From Mojavia pulchra JT2-VF2 (GTDB lineage Bacteria; Cyanobacteriota; Cyanobacteriia; Cyanobacteriales; Nostocaceae), in the NCBI GenBank assembly GCA_019359325.1, contig JAHHHN010000003.1, forward strand, positions 372,001 to 436,000: a stretch of DNA of 64,000 nucleotides, read 5' to 3'. Position numbers and translations under genes: made by a program. Position 1 is the first letter of the stretch; every line of letters starts with the position of its first letter. Positions 18,674 through 26,718 of this stretch are shown here, one piece after another. The notes below the pieces were generated by a model. It did not search any database, had not been told where the DNA came from, and saw nothing but the letters and a program-made list of their open reading frames with translations.

Positions 18674-19978
18674 CTAATATTTGAACTGGTTGACGACTTT
18701 CTGCAAATCTACTGCCATGCGCGCTAACTCTGTGGCTGCCTGTGATGTATTACTGGCTGCACTTGTCGTATTTTGAGCATTGAGCGCCACCATCCCGATA
18801 TTTTTGGCAATATCTGATGTTCCTATGGCTGCCTCAGTGATATTGCGAGCGATTTCATCTGTGGTTGCTGTTTGCTCCTCAACGGCACTAGCGATCGTAC
18901 TTTGGAGGTCGTTTATTTGATTGATGATGTCAGTAATTTGAGTGATGGCTTGAACTGCACCTTTGGTATCGCTCTGAATCGCTTCAATTCGCTGACTAAT
19001 ATCTTCGGTGGCATTCGCCGTTTGTTTAGCTAATTCCTTCACCTCGTTGGCGACTACGGCAAATCCCCTACCTGCATCGCCGGCTCTTGCGGCCTCAATT
19101 GTAGCATTAAGGGCCAGCAAGTTTGTTTGTTGCGCGATTGAAGTAATAACTTTGATGACTTTGCCAATCTCAATGCTGCTTTGACCGAGTTTATCAATTG
19201 TCTGGTTGGTGCGATCGGCGGTTCTAACTGCTTCGGTTGCAACTTTCGCTCCTTGAGCGACAGTCTTAGCAATTTCTCGAATGCTAGCATTCATTTCTTC
19301 CACCGCAATTACAACTGTAGCGGTGTTTTGATTCACCTGTTCGGCTGAAGCAGATGCGGATGTTGCCTGTTCAGCGGTTTGTTTGGCGTTTTCGGTCATT
19401 TCTTTGCTCACCGCGGTCAGTTCTTCTGATGAAGATGCAACCGCCTCTGAAACTTCTGCCATTTGTCTAATTGAAGACTTCAATCTGCTAATCATTTGAT
19501 TAGCATTATCACTAAGTTGCTTGAATTCGCCAGCGTTGCGTGCCTTGATTTGCTTGGATAAATTTCCTTGGGCAACGGCAAGGGTGACTTCATTGATATT
19601 TTTTATTTGCTGTGAGAGGTTCTTAGACATTTCGTTCAAGTTGTCGAGTAATTCTTTCCAAGAACCTTCTGCTCCTTTGACAACAGCTTGAGAACCAAGT
19701 TTTCCTTCTTTACCAATTTCAGAAGCCACGCGAGTAACTTCGTTAGCAAAGCTTTGGTTCAAACTCACCCATTCATTAAAAACCGAGGCTATTTCACCCA
19801 ACCCATTGTCCTCCACGGGTAAACGGACGGTAAAATCACCGTTTTTTGCTGCATTCAGTGCTGCTAGTAATGGTTGCAGTTGCACATCTGTGGTGTGGTG
19901 ATTAGTCTCTATGGCATCTGCACTATTTTCTGTGGGAGATTTAGAGTTGGCTGTTTTTCCCGCCCGATTTGTAGCCAT
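18674..19978 (-). CDS. Soluble methyl-accepting chemotaxis protein
   Basis: A 434-residue receptor with no transmembrane helix. The N-terminal 45 residues are polar. Two HAMP-like segments follow (around [17 protein letters not shown] and [17 protein letters not shown]), then a long coiled-coil signalling domain. The hairpin tip [34 protein letters not shown] is fully conserved. There is no C-terminal CheR-tethering pentapeptide. It should form cytoplasmic arrays with CheA and CheW. With no sensory domain other than HAMP, the input may come from a partner protein. It lies 20 bases after cheW. Confidence 0.9.
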   Translation of the reverse strand: MATNRAGKTANSKSPTENSADAIETNHHTTDVQLQPLLAALNAAKNGDFTVRLPVEDNGLGEIASVFNEWVSLNQSFANEVTRVASEIGKEGKLGSQAVVKGAEGSWKELLDNLNEMSKNLSQQIKNINEVTLAVAQGNLSKQIKARNAGEFKQLSDNANQMISRLKSSIRQMAEVSEAVASSSEELTAVSKEMTENAKQTAEQATSASASAEQVNQNTATVVIAVEEMNASIREIAKTVAQGAKVATEAVRTADRTNQTIDKLGQSSIEIGKVIKVITSIAQQTNLLALNATIEAARAGDAGRGFAVVANEVKELAKQTANATEDISQRIEAIQSDTKGAVQAITQITDIINQINDLQSTIASAVEEQTATTDEIARNITEAAIGTSDIAKNIGMVALNAQNTTSAASNTSQAATELARMAVDLQKVVNQFKY

Positions 19979-19998
19979 TGCAAAGCTTTCCTCAATTC

Positions 19999-20463
19999 TT
20001 AAATAAGATGACTTTTAAAATTAACTTCTAAAATCTTTTCGGTGTCTAGAACTAGCAAAAATCCCTCAGCAAGTGGGTAAGCTCCCGCTAGCATCTGACG
20101 CATTCTACCTTTTAATGTCGCAGGTGGCGGTTGAAACGTCGCACTCGTCAACTCTAAAACGTCTCCAACTTCATCCACGAGTAGGCTGACTACTTCATCG
20201 TGAGAACATACAACGATATTAAACCCCTGTGGTTCATCTACTAGGTGAGTGTTTGATCGGATTGCCGACTCGCCCATCTCTAATCTTTGCTGCAAATCAA
20301 TTACAGGAATAATTTGCCCCCGGAGGTTGATTAATCCACAGACATCAGGTGGTGCTAAAGGTACATGAGTCATGGTTTGTGGGCGAATCACTTCTTGAAC
20401 GTGCTGCACGTTCAAACCAAAGTAAATGCCGTTGAGGAAAAAAGTGCAAAGTTGTTCAGCCAT
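19999..20463 (-). CDS. cheW: Coupling protein CheW
   Basis: A single CheW domain (154 aa), which links the MCP to CheA. The conserved [33 protein letters not shown] and [14 protein letters not shown] blocks are all present. The ATG overlaps the cheA 3' end by 8 bases, supporting one transcript cheA-cheW-mcp-cheB-cheR. Confidence 0.92.
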   Translation of the reverse strand: MAEQLCTFFLNGIYFGLNVQHVQEVIRPQTMTHVPLAPPDVCGLINLRGQIIPVIDLQQRLEMGESAIRSNTHLVDEPQGFNIVVCSHDEVVSLLVDEVGDVLELTSATFQPPPATLKGRMRQMLAGAYPLAEGFLLVLDTEKILEVNFKSHLI

Positions 20464-22762
20464 GATCAGCTACTTGCAGTAAATGGGGGTTGGCAATCCT
20501 AATCACTGTCTCAATGTCCAGGATTTCTGTAATTTGACCTTGAATGACAGTACAGAAAAGCACGCCTGACCTACTGGGAATACCTTTAATCGTCAATGGC
20601 TCCTCGACAATATCGAGAATGCGATCAACTACTAGCCCAACGCTGAGTTCTGGGTAGGGAGAGACAATCACTATCGAAAGCGTTTCTGCTACTGTTGCCA
20701 AAGCTTGATCATCGAGATGATTTTGAGGGCGATCGCTAAATACTCTGTGAAGCTCAATCAATGGCAAAATTCTACCGTAAGACTGCACGATGTACTGATT
20801 ACCAACTTTTTCTACAGCAGAAGCGGGAATTTCTTCTAGTCGAGTTGCGATCGCCACTGGAATACCCATACGTGCGCCTTGGGGCCCTTGAATCAATAAA
20901 ATCATTTGGCGATCGCTTGCTTGTTCTTGGCTGTTTGCAGCTATTGCACTTGCCAACTGTTTTTGTTTTGCACTCACACCAGCCTGCTTTGCCAAACCAC
21001 TCACATCAATAATCAATGCGACTTTGCCATCTCCCAAGATTGTGGCTCCGGCAAATAGAGATACCATCTTCAACTGCTTTCCCAGAGATTTCACGACAAT
21101 ATCTTGGGTGTCTTCAATTATGTCTACGACTAGCCCAAATTGATAGTTATCAACTTGCACAATGACTAAACTGAGTGCTGAGGAGCCACTGCGGTCTTGG
21201 GGTCTCCCCAAGTGGAGCAAGTGGCGTTGCTGAGGAGCCACTGCGGTCTTGGGGTCTCCCCAAGTGGAGCAAGTGGCGTTGCTGAGTGGGGAATGTGGGT
21301 GTTTGTCTTGGAACTGCAATACTTGATTGAGGTAAACCAATGGTATAAGATTGCCCCGCAAGCGATACACAGGTACGTCATAAAACATTTCAATGCTATT
21401 AAGTGCCTGTTCTTTTTCTAGGCGGACTAGCTCTTGTAAACTTGCTTGGGGAATGGCATAGCGATCGCCTCCACTGTTGATAATTAATGCAGGAATAATT
21501 GCCAATGTCAGCGGAATTTTGATTTTAAAGGTTGTTCCTTGTCCGGGCTGACTTTGAATTTCAATGGTTCCGTTAATTTTTTCAATATTGCTTTTGACAA
21601 TATCCATTCCTACGCCCCGCCCTGAAAGGTTTGTTACCTGTTCAGTGGTCGAGAAACCGGGTAAGAAAATCAAATTCATCGCTTCCGGCTCGCTCATGGA
21701 CGCAGCTTGCATAGCGCTTACTAAACCAAGTTGCTGCGCTCGCCTTTTAAGTTTTTCTGGCTCAATCCCGTGGCCATCATCGCCAATTTCAATATTTACT
21801 TTGCCGCTTTCATAAAAGGCTCTGAGGAATACCCTTCCTGATGTTGGCTTACCATAAGCAACGCGTTCGGCTGGTAATTCAATGCCATGATCGATGCAGT
21901 TGCGTATTAAGTGAGTTAAGGGGTCTTTAATCGCTTCAATAATACTTTTATCTAATTCTGTATCTCCTCCTTCCATTTCCACTTGAACTTGTTTATCAAA
22001 TGCGATCGCCAAATCACGAATTACGCGCGGAAATTTTTGCCAAATGGTACTAAGTGGTTGTAGCCGAGTTTTCATCACTCCTTCTTGCAACTGAGATGTA
22101 ATTAAGTTCAGGTGTTGGCAAGTTGCAGTGAAGGTAGTATCCTTGAATTTCTCACTAATTCCGATTAGCTGGTTACGGGTTAACACGAGTTCACCCACCA
22201 AGTTCATCACTTGATCCAAAAGTCCAACATTAACTCGAATGGAAGATTCTGAAGCATTTAAGGTTGTGGTTTCTGGAAGTTCGCTCTCACCTAGCTGTTG
22301 CAATTGCATATTCACAGCAGGTTGAGGTGATAGAGGCGTGATTGTTAATGTCTGTTTAGGCTCCTGCAATTTAGCCAAAGCCTGAATGAGAACTGAGTAA
22401 TCGTTATCACCCTCATGCCTAGTAATTTTGATTTGGGACAATATTTGCCGAATAGCGTCAACTGTTTGCAGCAAAGTACTGATGATGAGAGGATTTACTG
22501 CTTGGCGATCGCCAGCACTATCGCGCAGATCACTTAGCAAACTCTCCCCCGCATGAGCCAGCGATTCTAATTTAGGAAACGGTAAAAAACCACAGTTTCC
22601 TTTCAAGGTATGAAGCGATCGATAAATACGAATTACTGCTTCTGGGTTTGAAGATTCTTTCTCTAGATCGATAATGTCTTGCTCTATTTGATTCAGATTT
22701 TCATAGCTTTCAACAAGAAATGCTTCTATATCATCATCATCATCGATTTCTGCTAACTCCAT
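20456..22762 (-). CDS. cheA: Chemotaxis histidine kinase CheA with repeat-derived insert
   Basis: A 768-residue CheA: Hpt domain (phospho-His51 in SLHTLKGN), dimerisation helices after about residue 175, HATPase (LIRNCIDHG, IGDDGHGI, GRGVGMDIV), then two CheW-like domains (about 410-590 and 625-760). The CheY-binding P2 domain is absent. Within the first CheW-like domain, residues about 492-529 are encoded by two tandem 52-bp GC-rich repeats read in two different frames (ATCSTWGDPKTAVAPQ and then HLLHLGRPQDRSGSSA). The insert keeps the overall frame, so the protein is probably still made. First gene of the minus-strand che operon. Confidence 0.92.
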   Translation of the reverse strand: MELAEIDDDDDIEAFLVESYENLNQIEQDIIDLEKESSNPEAVIRIYRSLHTLKGNCGFLPFPKLESLAHAGESLLSDLRDSAGDRQAVNPLIISTLLQTVDAIRQILSQIKITRHEGDNDYSVLIQALAKLQEPKQTLTITPLSPQPAVNMQLQQLGESELPETTTLNASESSIRVNVGLLDQVMNLVGELVLTRNQLIGISEKFKDTTFTATCQHLNLITSQLQEGVMKTRLQPLSTIWQKFPRVIRDLAIAFDKQVQVEMEGGDTELDKSIIEAIKDPLTHLIRNCIDHGIELPAERVAYGKPTSGRVFLRAFYESGKVNIEIGDDGHGIEPEKLKRRAQQLGLVSAMQAASMSEPEAMNLIFLPGFSTTEQVTNLSGRGVGMDIVKSNIEKINGTIEIQSQPGQGTTFKIKIPLTLAIIPALIINSGGDRYAIPQASLQELVRLEKEQALNSIEMFYDVPVYRLRGNLIPLVYLNQVLQFQDKHPHSPLSNATCSTWGDPKTAVAPQQRHLLHLGRPQDRSGSSALSLVIVQVDNYQFGLVVDIIEDTQDIVVKSLGKQLKMVSLFAGATILGDGKVALIIDVSGLAKQAGVSAKQKQLASAIAANSQEQASDRQMILLIQGPQGARMGIPVAIATRLEEIPASAVEKVGNQYIVQSYGRILPLIELHRVFSDRPQNHLDDQALATVAETLSIVIVSPYPELSVGLVVDRILDIVEEPLTIKGIPSRSGVLFCTVIQGQITEILDIETVIRIANPHLLQVADHG
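21177..21286. repeat. Two perfect tandem 52-bp repeats inside cheA
   Basis: Copies at 21177-21228 and 21229-21280 are identical, and GCTGAG begins a third. Each contains the palindrome TTGGGGTCTCCCCAA. The motif CTCCCCAAGTGGAGCAA is shared with the intergenic GC-rich block near 14.97 kb. Confidence 0.9.
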
Positions 22763-22874
22763 TGTATTGATAAACTTATAATCTATATCTTTTGTATTAA
22801 TACTAATATATTTTTAGACTACATAATAATCAGTCTCTAGAGAGATGTTAACGTAAATTAATGCTGAAAGAATA

Positions 22875-23153
22875 ATGTTTACCCTAAATGACAAAGTGAG
22901 AGACATGCAATGTCCTCGTTGCCATTCCAGCCAAACTTTCAAAAATGGTCGTCGGAAAGACAGACAATGTTACAAGTGTAAACAATGTGGTCGTCAATTT
23001 CTCGAATCTTATCAACCTTGGTGCTACTCAAATGATGTCAAGGAGCTTTGCCTCAAAATGCATCTCAATGGCATGAGCTTGCGAGAAATCGAGCGGGTAA
23101 CCGATATCCACCACACAACAATTTTGCACTGGCTTCGGAAAGCAAAGCTTTAA
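22875..23153 (+). CDS. IS1-type transposase N-terminal (InsA-like) orphan
   Basis: A 92-residue zinc-ribbon plus helix-turn-helix protein: CPRCHSSQTFKNGRRKDRQCYKCKQCGRQF (two CxxC pairs), then LHLNG-type HTH residues MSLREIERVTDIHHTTILHWL. This is the DNA-binding first half of IS1-family transposases. No catalytic DDE partner follows. ATG 22905 (MQCPRCH) may be the true start. It is probably an IS fragment; stand-alone copies of this type occur in cyanobacterial genomes, so a domesticated role is possible but unproven. Confidence 0.72.
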   Translation: MFTLNDKVRDMQCPRCHSSQTFKNGRRKDRQCYKCKQCGRQFLESYQPWCYSNDVKELCLKMHLNGMSLREIERVTDIHHTTILHWLRKAKL

Positions 23154-23501
23154 TTAGATGATATTTCCAAAATCTAGCAATGTTTGGAAAATGGCTAATT
23201 TTAAAATTTTGGCTATACTTAGTGCCACCTCTTGAAAGCCAAAATTCAAAGCCCTTGATATTTTAAGATTTTGGCTTGTTTTCAGAAATTAAGTTTATTG
23301 ATACTACTAATCAATCCCATTATACGTTCAGCATCATCTATTTTTTTTAAATCTACCATTTCTGTAACCAAATATATAAATTAATATTACTTAAATTAAA
23401 AATTGTTTCCTTAATAAGAAATATATTTTATTCAATTAAAACATAGAATAAATATCCTAAAATTAAAGATTCTACGCAAAAAAATTACAAGGATAAATCT
23501 G
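23154..23501. other. Intergenic region with clustered inverted repeats
   Basis: After the InsA-like frame there are several short palindromes: TTTCCAAA/TTTGGAAA (23164-23190), AATTTTGGCT/AGCCAAAATT (23205-23246) and a further ATTTTGGCTT arm near 23268-23277. They may be ends of a decayed insertion element. The rest is very AT-rich and leads into the CheY-like gene. Confidence 0.45.
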
Positions 23502-23867
23502 ATGGCTTTGGTTTTGATTATTGATGATGCAGCCTTCTCTCGTAGAATGATCCGCAAGTTTTTGCAAGTAGATGGCTATGAAATCCTAGAAGCCACTAAT
23601 GGACGTGAAGGATTAGAAATGGTTCACAACCACAAGCCAAACTGCGTGTTGGCTGATCTTTTGATGCCTGACATGAATGGGTTTGAATTTCTTCAGGCTC
23701 TTCAAGATGAAAAATTAAAAATTCCCACAATCATTATCTCAGCCGATATCCAAGATGGCGCACGCAATCAAAGTTATAGCCTGGGAGCAGTCAATTTTAT
23801 TAATAAACCACCTAAAGAAAACGAATTACGAGAGGTAGTCCAGAAAGTTATCAATACTAAGGGATAA
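23502..23867 (+). CDS. CheY-like response regulator
   Basis: A stand-alone receiver domain (121 aa): acidic pair IIDDA, phospho-acceptor Asp52 (VLADLLMPDMNG) and switch Lys in INKPP. It lies 7 bases before the CheC-like gene and next to the che cluster, so it is the best candidate output regulator of this CheA. It has no DNA-binding domain. A phospho-dependent protein-protein output is inferred. Confidence 0.88.
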   Translation: MALVLIIDDAAFSRRMIRKFLQVDGYEILEATNGREGLEMVHNHKPNCVLADLLMPDMNGFEFLQALQDEKLKIPTIIISADIQDGARNQSYSLGAVNFINKPPKENELREVVQKVINTKG

Positions 23868-23874
23868 AGCTTAC

Positions 23875-24480
23875 ATGAATGTCACAGCAGAAGAACTGGA
23901 TGCCCTGCAAGAATTAATTAATATTGGAGTTGGTCGAGCGGCAAGTTTACTCAATGAGATGGTAGACTCTCACATTCGTTTAGAAATTCCGTTTGTGAAA
24001 GTATTAACTGCTACCGCTGCCTACCAAGAATTAGCAGCACGATTTCATGATGATAATTTGGCATCTGTCAGGCTAGGTTTTACAGGCTCATTTTATGGCA
24101 CTGCTGGCTTGATTTTTCCCACTGACAGCGCATCAACATTGGTTGCAGTTCTAACTGGAGAAGAACCGGGTTCAGCTGACTTAGATGCAGTCAAAATTGG
24201 AACCCTGAGCGAAATTGGTAATATTGTGATTAATGGAGTGATGGGTTCGATCAGCAATGTACTAAAGCAGCGCATGAACTATACATTACCTGTTTATTTA
24301 GAAGATACGATAGATAACTTATTATTACCTGCAAATGCAAGTAGCTCAAAAATCCTACTTGCACAGGCAAGGTTTACAATTGAACAATTAGAAATTATTG
24401 GAGATATTATTTTAGTATTCGAGGTAAGTACATTCGATGCGTTAATTAAGGTAATTAACGAAGAGATTGCAGTATCATGA
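23875..24480 (+). CDS. CheC-like CheY-P phosphatase
   Basis: A 201-residue protein of the CheC/CheX/FliY family. It has two phosphatase signatures: LDALQELINIGVGRAASLL near the N-terminus and GTLSEIGNIVINGVMGSIS near residue 105, each with the E-x-x-N pattern that hydrolyses the aspartyl phosphate of CheY. It is translationally close to the CheY-like gene, so the two probably work together to terminate the signal. Confidence 0.82.
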   Translation: MNVTAEELDALQELINIGVGRAASLLNEMVDSHIRLEIPFVKVLTATAAYQELAARFHDDNLASVRLGFTGSFYGTAGLIFPTDSASTLVAVLTGEEPGSADLDAVKIGTLSEIGNIVINGVMGSISNVLKQRMNYTLPVYLEDTIDNLLLPANASSSKILLAQARFTIEQLEIIGDIILVFEVSTFDALIKVINEEIAVS

Positions 24481-24646
24481 AGGATAATATAGCAATCCGA
24501 TTTGATTTCTGAATCACTCGTAGAGGTAAGGGACTGGGGACTGGGAAGAAGGAATAAAGGTGTACTGAATTTTGTTCAAAAATCAAATATGAGTCCTATA
24601 TTAAGTAAAAGTATATACAAAAAAACGTAGCCGATGTGATAATATC

Positions 24647-26263
24647 ATGAACAAAATTGAGCAAACTCAGGAAAAATTTAGCCTTTTAGATACAATTCCT
24701 TTGGGAGCTTTTGTTCTAAATTCAGATCGCACCGTTTTATATTGGAACAGTTGTTTAGAGGAATGGACAAAAATTCCTAGAAGTAAGATTATTGGAACTT
24801 CTATTGATGAATATTTTCCACATTTAAATCAACCCCGCTACACTAGCCGCCTACAACAAATTTTTCAAGGTGGGCCTCCGACAATTTTTTCTTCGCAACT
24901 GCATAAATATGTGATTCCTGTACCTTTACCACAGGGACAATACCGTATCCAGCACACGACTGTAACTGCTGTGCCTGCATTAGATGAAGATGGGTTTTAT
25001 GCCCTGTTCTCAATTCAAGATGTCACTGATTTAACCTACCGAGTTCAAGAATATAAGAATTTGCGAGATCAGGCGCTGGCAAAAGCAAAGGAGCGTCAAC
25101 AAGCTAAAGAAGCGGCTGAGGCGGCGAACCGCATCAAAGATGAATTTCTAGCCATTGTCTCTCATGAACTTCGTTCTCCTCTGAACCCAATTTTGGGTTG
25201 GGCAAAGCTACTGAAAAATCGCTCATTGACAGAAACAACGATCACTCGTGCCCTGGAAACTATTGAACGGAATGCTGAATTACAGGCTCAGTTAATTGAT
25301 GATCTGTTGGATATATCCCGGATTCTACGGGGCAAGATGGCACTGAATTTAGAAAGTGTTAATCTTGCTTCTACTATTGAATCTGCCTTAGAGACGGTGC
25401 AATTAGCGGCAGAAGCAAAGTCAATTCAAATTTATTTGCATTTAAATCCAGCAGTTGGAATGGTAAAGGGTGATAGTAGCCGTCTGCAACAAATTGTTTG
25501 GAATCTGCTATCTAATGCTGTCAAATTTACATCATCTGGAGGAAAAGTCGAAGTTTATTTAGAACAGATTGACTCAGAAGTACAACTCCGTGTCAGCGAT
25601 ACAGGTAAGGGTATTAGTCCTCAATTTTTACCCCATGTATTTGAGTATTTTCGTCAAGCAGATAGTGGTACAACCCGAAGTTCTGGTGGATTGGGGCTGG
25701 GTTTAGCGATCGTGCGCCAGCTTGTCGAGTTACATGGCGGTAGAGTTTGTGCCGAAAGCTTCGGAGAAGGACAAGGCGCGACGTTTACAGTTTCTCTACC
25801 AGTACAACAACAGAGTCAAGAATTAGGAACAGTAGATAATAATCGCTCTAATAATTTTTATCCCACCTCTATGCTCTACGCTCCACTAGAGGGAGTAAAG
25901 GTGTTAATTGTTGATGATGATGCTGATACACGTGAGTTTTTGGCTTTTTTCTTGGAGCAGCAAGGAGCAATCATTACGATCGCCGCATCAGCCAATGAAG
26001 CACTGACAGCAATGGAGCAGTCAAAGCCAGATTTATTGTTGAGCGATTTAGGTATGCCAGATGTTGATGGTTATACCTTGCTGCGGAAAGTGCGCGCAAT
26101 GCCCGCCCATCAAGGTGGACAGATCCCCGCGATCGCCCTTACTGCTTACGCCGCAGAAACAACACAAAGGCAGGTTTTTGCCGCCGGATTTCAACGACAC
26201 ATTGCGAAACCAGCCGATCCCTGCAAATTAGTAGCTGCAATTGCCGCACTCGTTAAAAACTGA
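24647..26263 (+). CDS. Hybrid histidine kinase (PAS-HisKA-HATPase-REC)
   Basis: A 538-residue soluble sensor kinase. An N-terminal PAS domain (about 10-130; GAFVLNSDRTVLYWNS) is followed by a coil, HisKA (IVSHELRSPLNPIL phospho-His), HATPase (NLLSNAVKFTS, DTGKGI, GLGLGLAIV) and a C-terminal receiver (VLIVDDDADTREF, LLLSDLGMPDVDG, AKPAD). The receiver after the kinase suggests an internal phosphorelay needing an Hpt partner. It is co-directional with the CheY/CheC pair, 166 bases downstream, and may belong to the same pathway. Confidence 0.92.
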   Translation: MNKIEQTQEKFSLLDTIPLGAFVLNSDRTVLYWNSCLEEWTKIPRSKIIGTSIDEYFPHLNQPRYTSRLQQIFQGGPPTIFSSQLHKYVIPVPLPQGQYRIQHTTVTAVPALDEDGFYALFSIQDVTDLTYRVQEYKNLRDQALAKAKERQQAKEAAEAANRIKDEFLAIVSHELRSPLNPILGWAKLLKNRSLTETTITRALETIERNAELQAQLIDDLLDISRILRGKMALNLESVNLASTIESALETVQLAAEAKSIQIYLHLNPAVGMVKGDSSRLQQIVWNLLSNAVKFTSSGGKVEVYLEQIDSEVQLRVSDTGKGISPQFLPHVFEYFRQADSGTTRSSGGLGLGLAIVRQLVELHGGRVCAESFGEGQGATFTVSLPVQQQSQELGTVDNNRSNNFYPTSMLYAPLEGVKVLIVDDDADTREFLAFFLEQQGAIITIAASANEALTAMEQSKPDLLLSDLGMPDVDGYTLLRKVRAMPAHQGGQIPAIALTAYAAETTQRQVFAAGFQRHIAKPADPCKLVAAIAALVKN

Positions 26264-26362
26264 TTTGAAAATGGGGCATGGGGATTAGCGAGGAAAGATT
26301 TCCATAACGAACGTTGTGGGTGCGATTGCATAATTGCACTGCACTTTGCGCGATCGCCCGTG

Positions 26363-26468
26363 ATATCATGTCCGGTTGAAGACTTATCATTTAGACCGTA
26401 GGGGGAAAGAGGCTTTTACGATTTTTGCACAGATGCGGTAATCATAAGTGATTAGGCGGACATGATAT
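26363..26468. repeat. MITE-like element, ATATCATGTCCG ends
   Basis: The 12-base arms ATATCATGTCCG (26363-26374) and CGGACATGATAT (26457-26468) are perfect inverted repeats enclosing 82 bp. The interior has a weaker pairing between TTATCATTTAG and TAATCATAAGTG-type segments. No coding capacity. Confidence 0.6.
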
Positions 26469-26523
26469 GAGAGTCTAGTTTGAAACGAGAAGCTTCAGGC
26501 TTTGAACTCAAAAATTTAGGCTT

Positions 26524-26626
26524 TATACCAATTCAAATAATGTTTGCGACACATAAATTATTCGTCAGGGCACAACATTGTTGTGCCTCTACCCATCTGT
26601 CGCATTCTTTTTTTCAAATTGGTATA
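26524..26626. repeat. MITE-like element, TATACCAATT ends
   Basis: The ends TATACCAATTCAAA and TTTCAAATTGGTATA are inverted. Inside, GCGACA and TGTCGC pair, and the centre is the GGGCACAACATTGTTGTGCC hairpin also seen at 6878-6902. The whole element can fold into one long hairpin. Confidence 0.65.
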
Positions 26627-26718
26627 ACTTCAATACAATTCAGATAAACCTTTTTCTCTCTCCAGCTTCGCCAGCCAACCTCAACAGATAAATTATCTTA
26701 ACTGAACCGTATTGAGTT

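Larger units (their letters stand above)
26264..26718. other. Intergenic region holding two MITE-like palindromes
   Basis: No gene is seen. Two imperfect long inverted repeats (26363-26468 and 26524-26626) fill much of the stretch upstream of the NRPS gene. Confidence 0.6.

Noticed and set aside
21177-21280. Tandem repeats in cheA as a CRISPR array
   Set aside because: Only two directly abutting 52-bp copies with no spacers, inside an open reading frame. No cas genes nearby.
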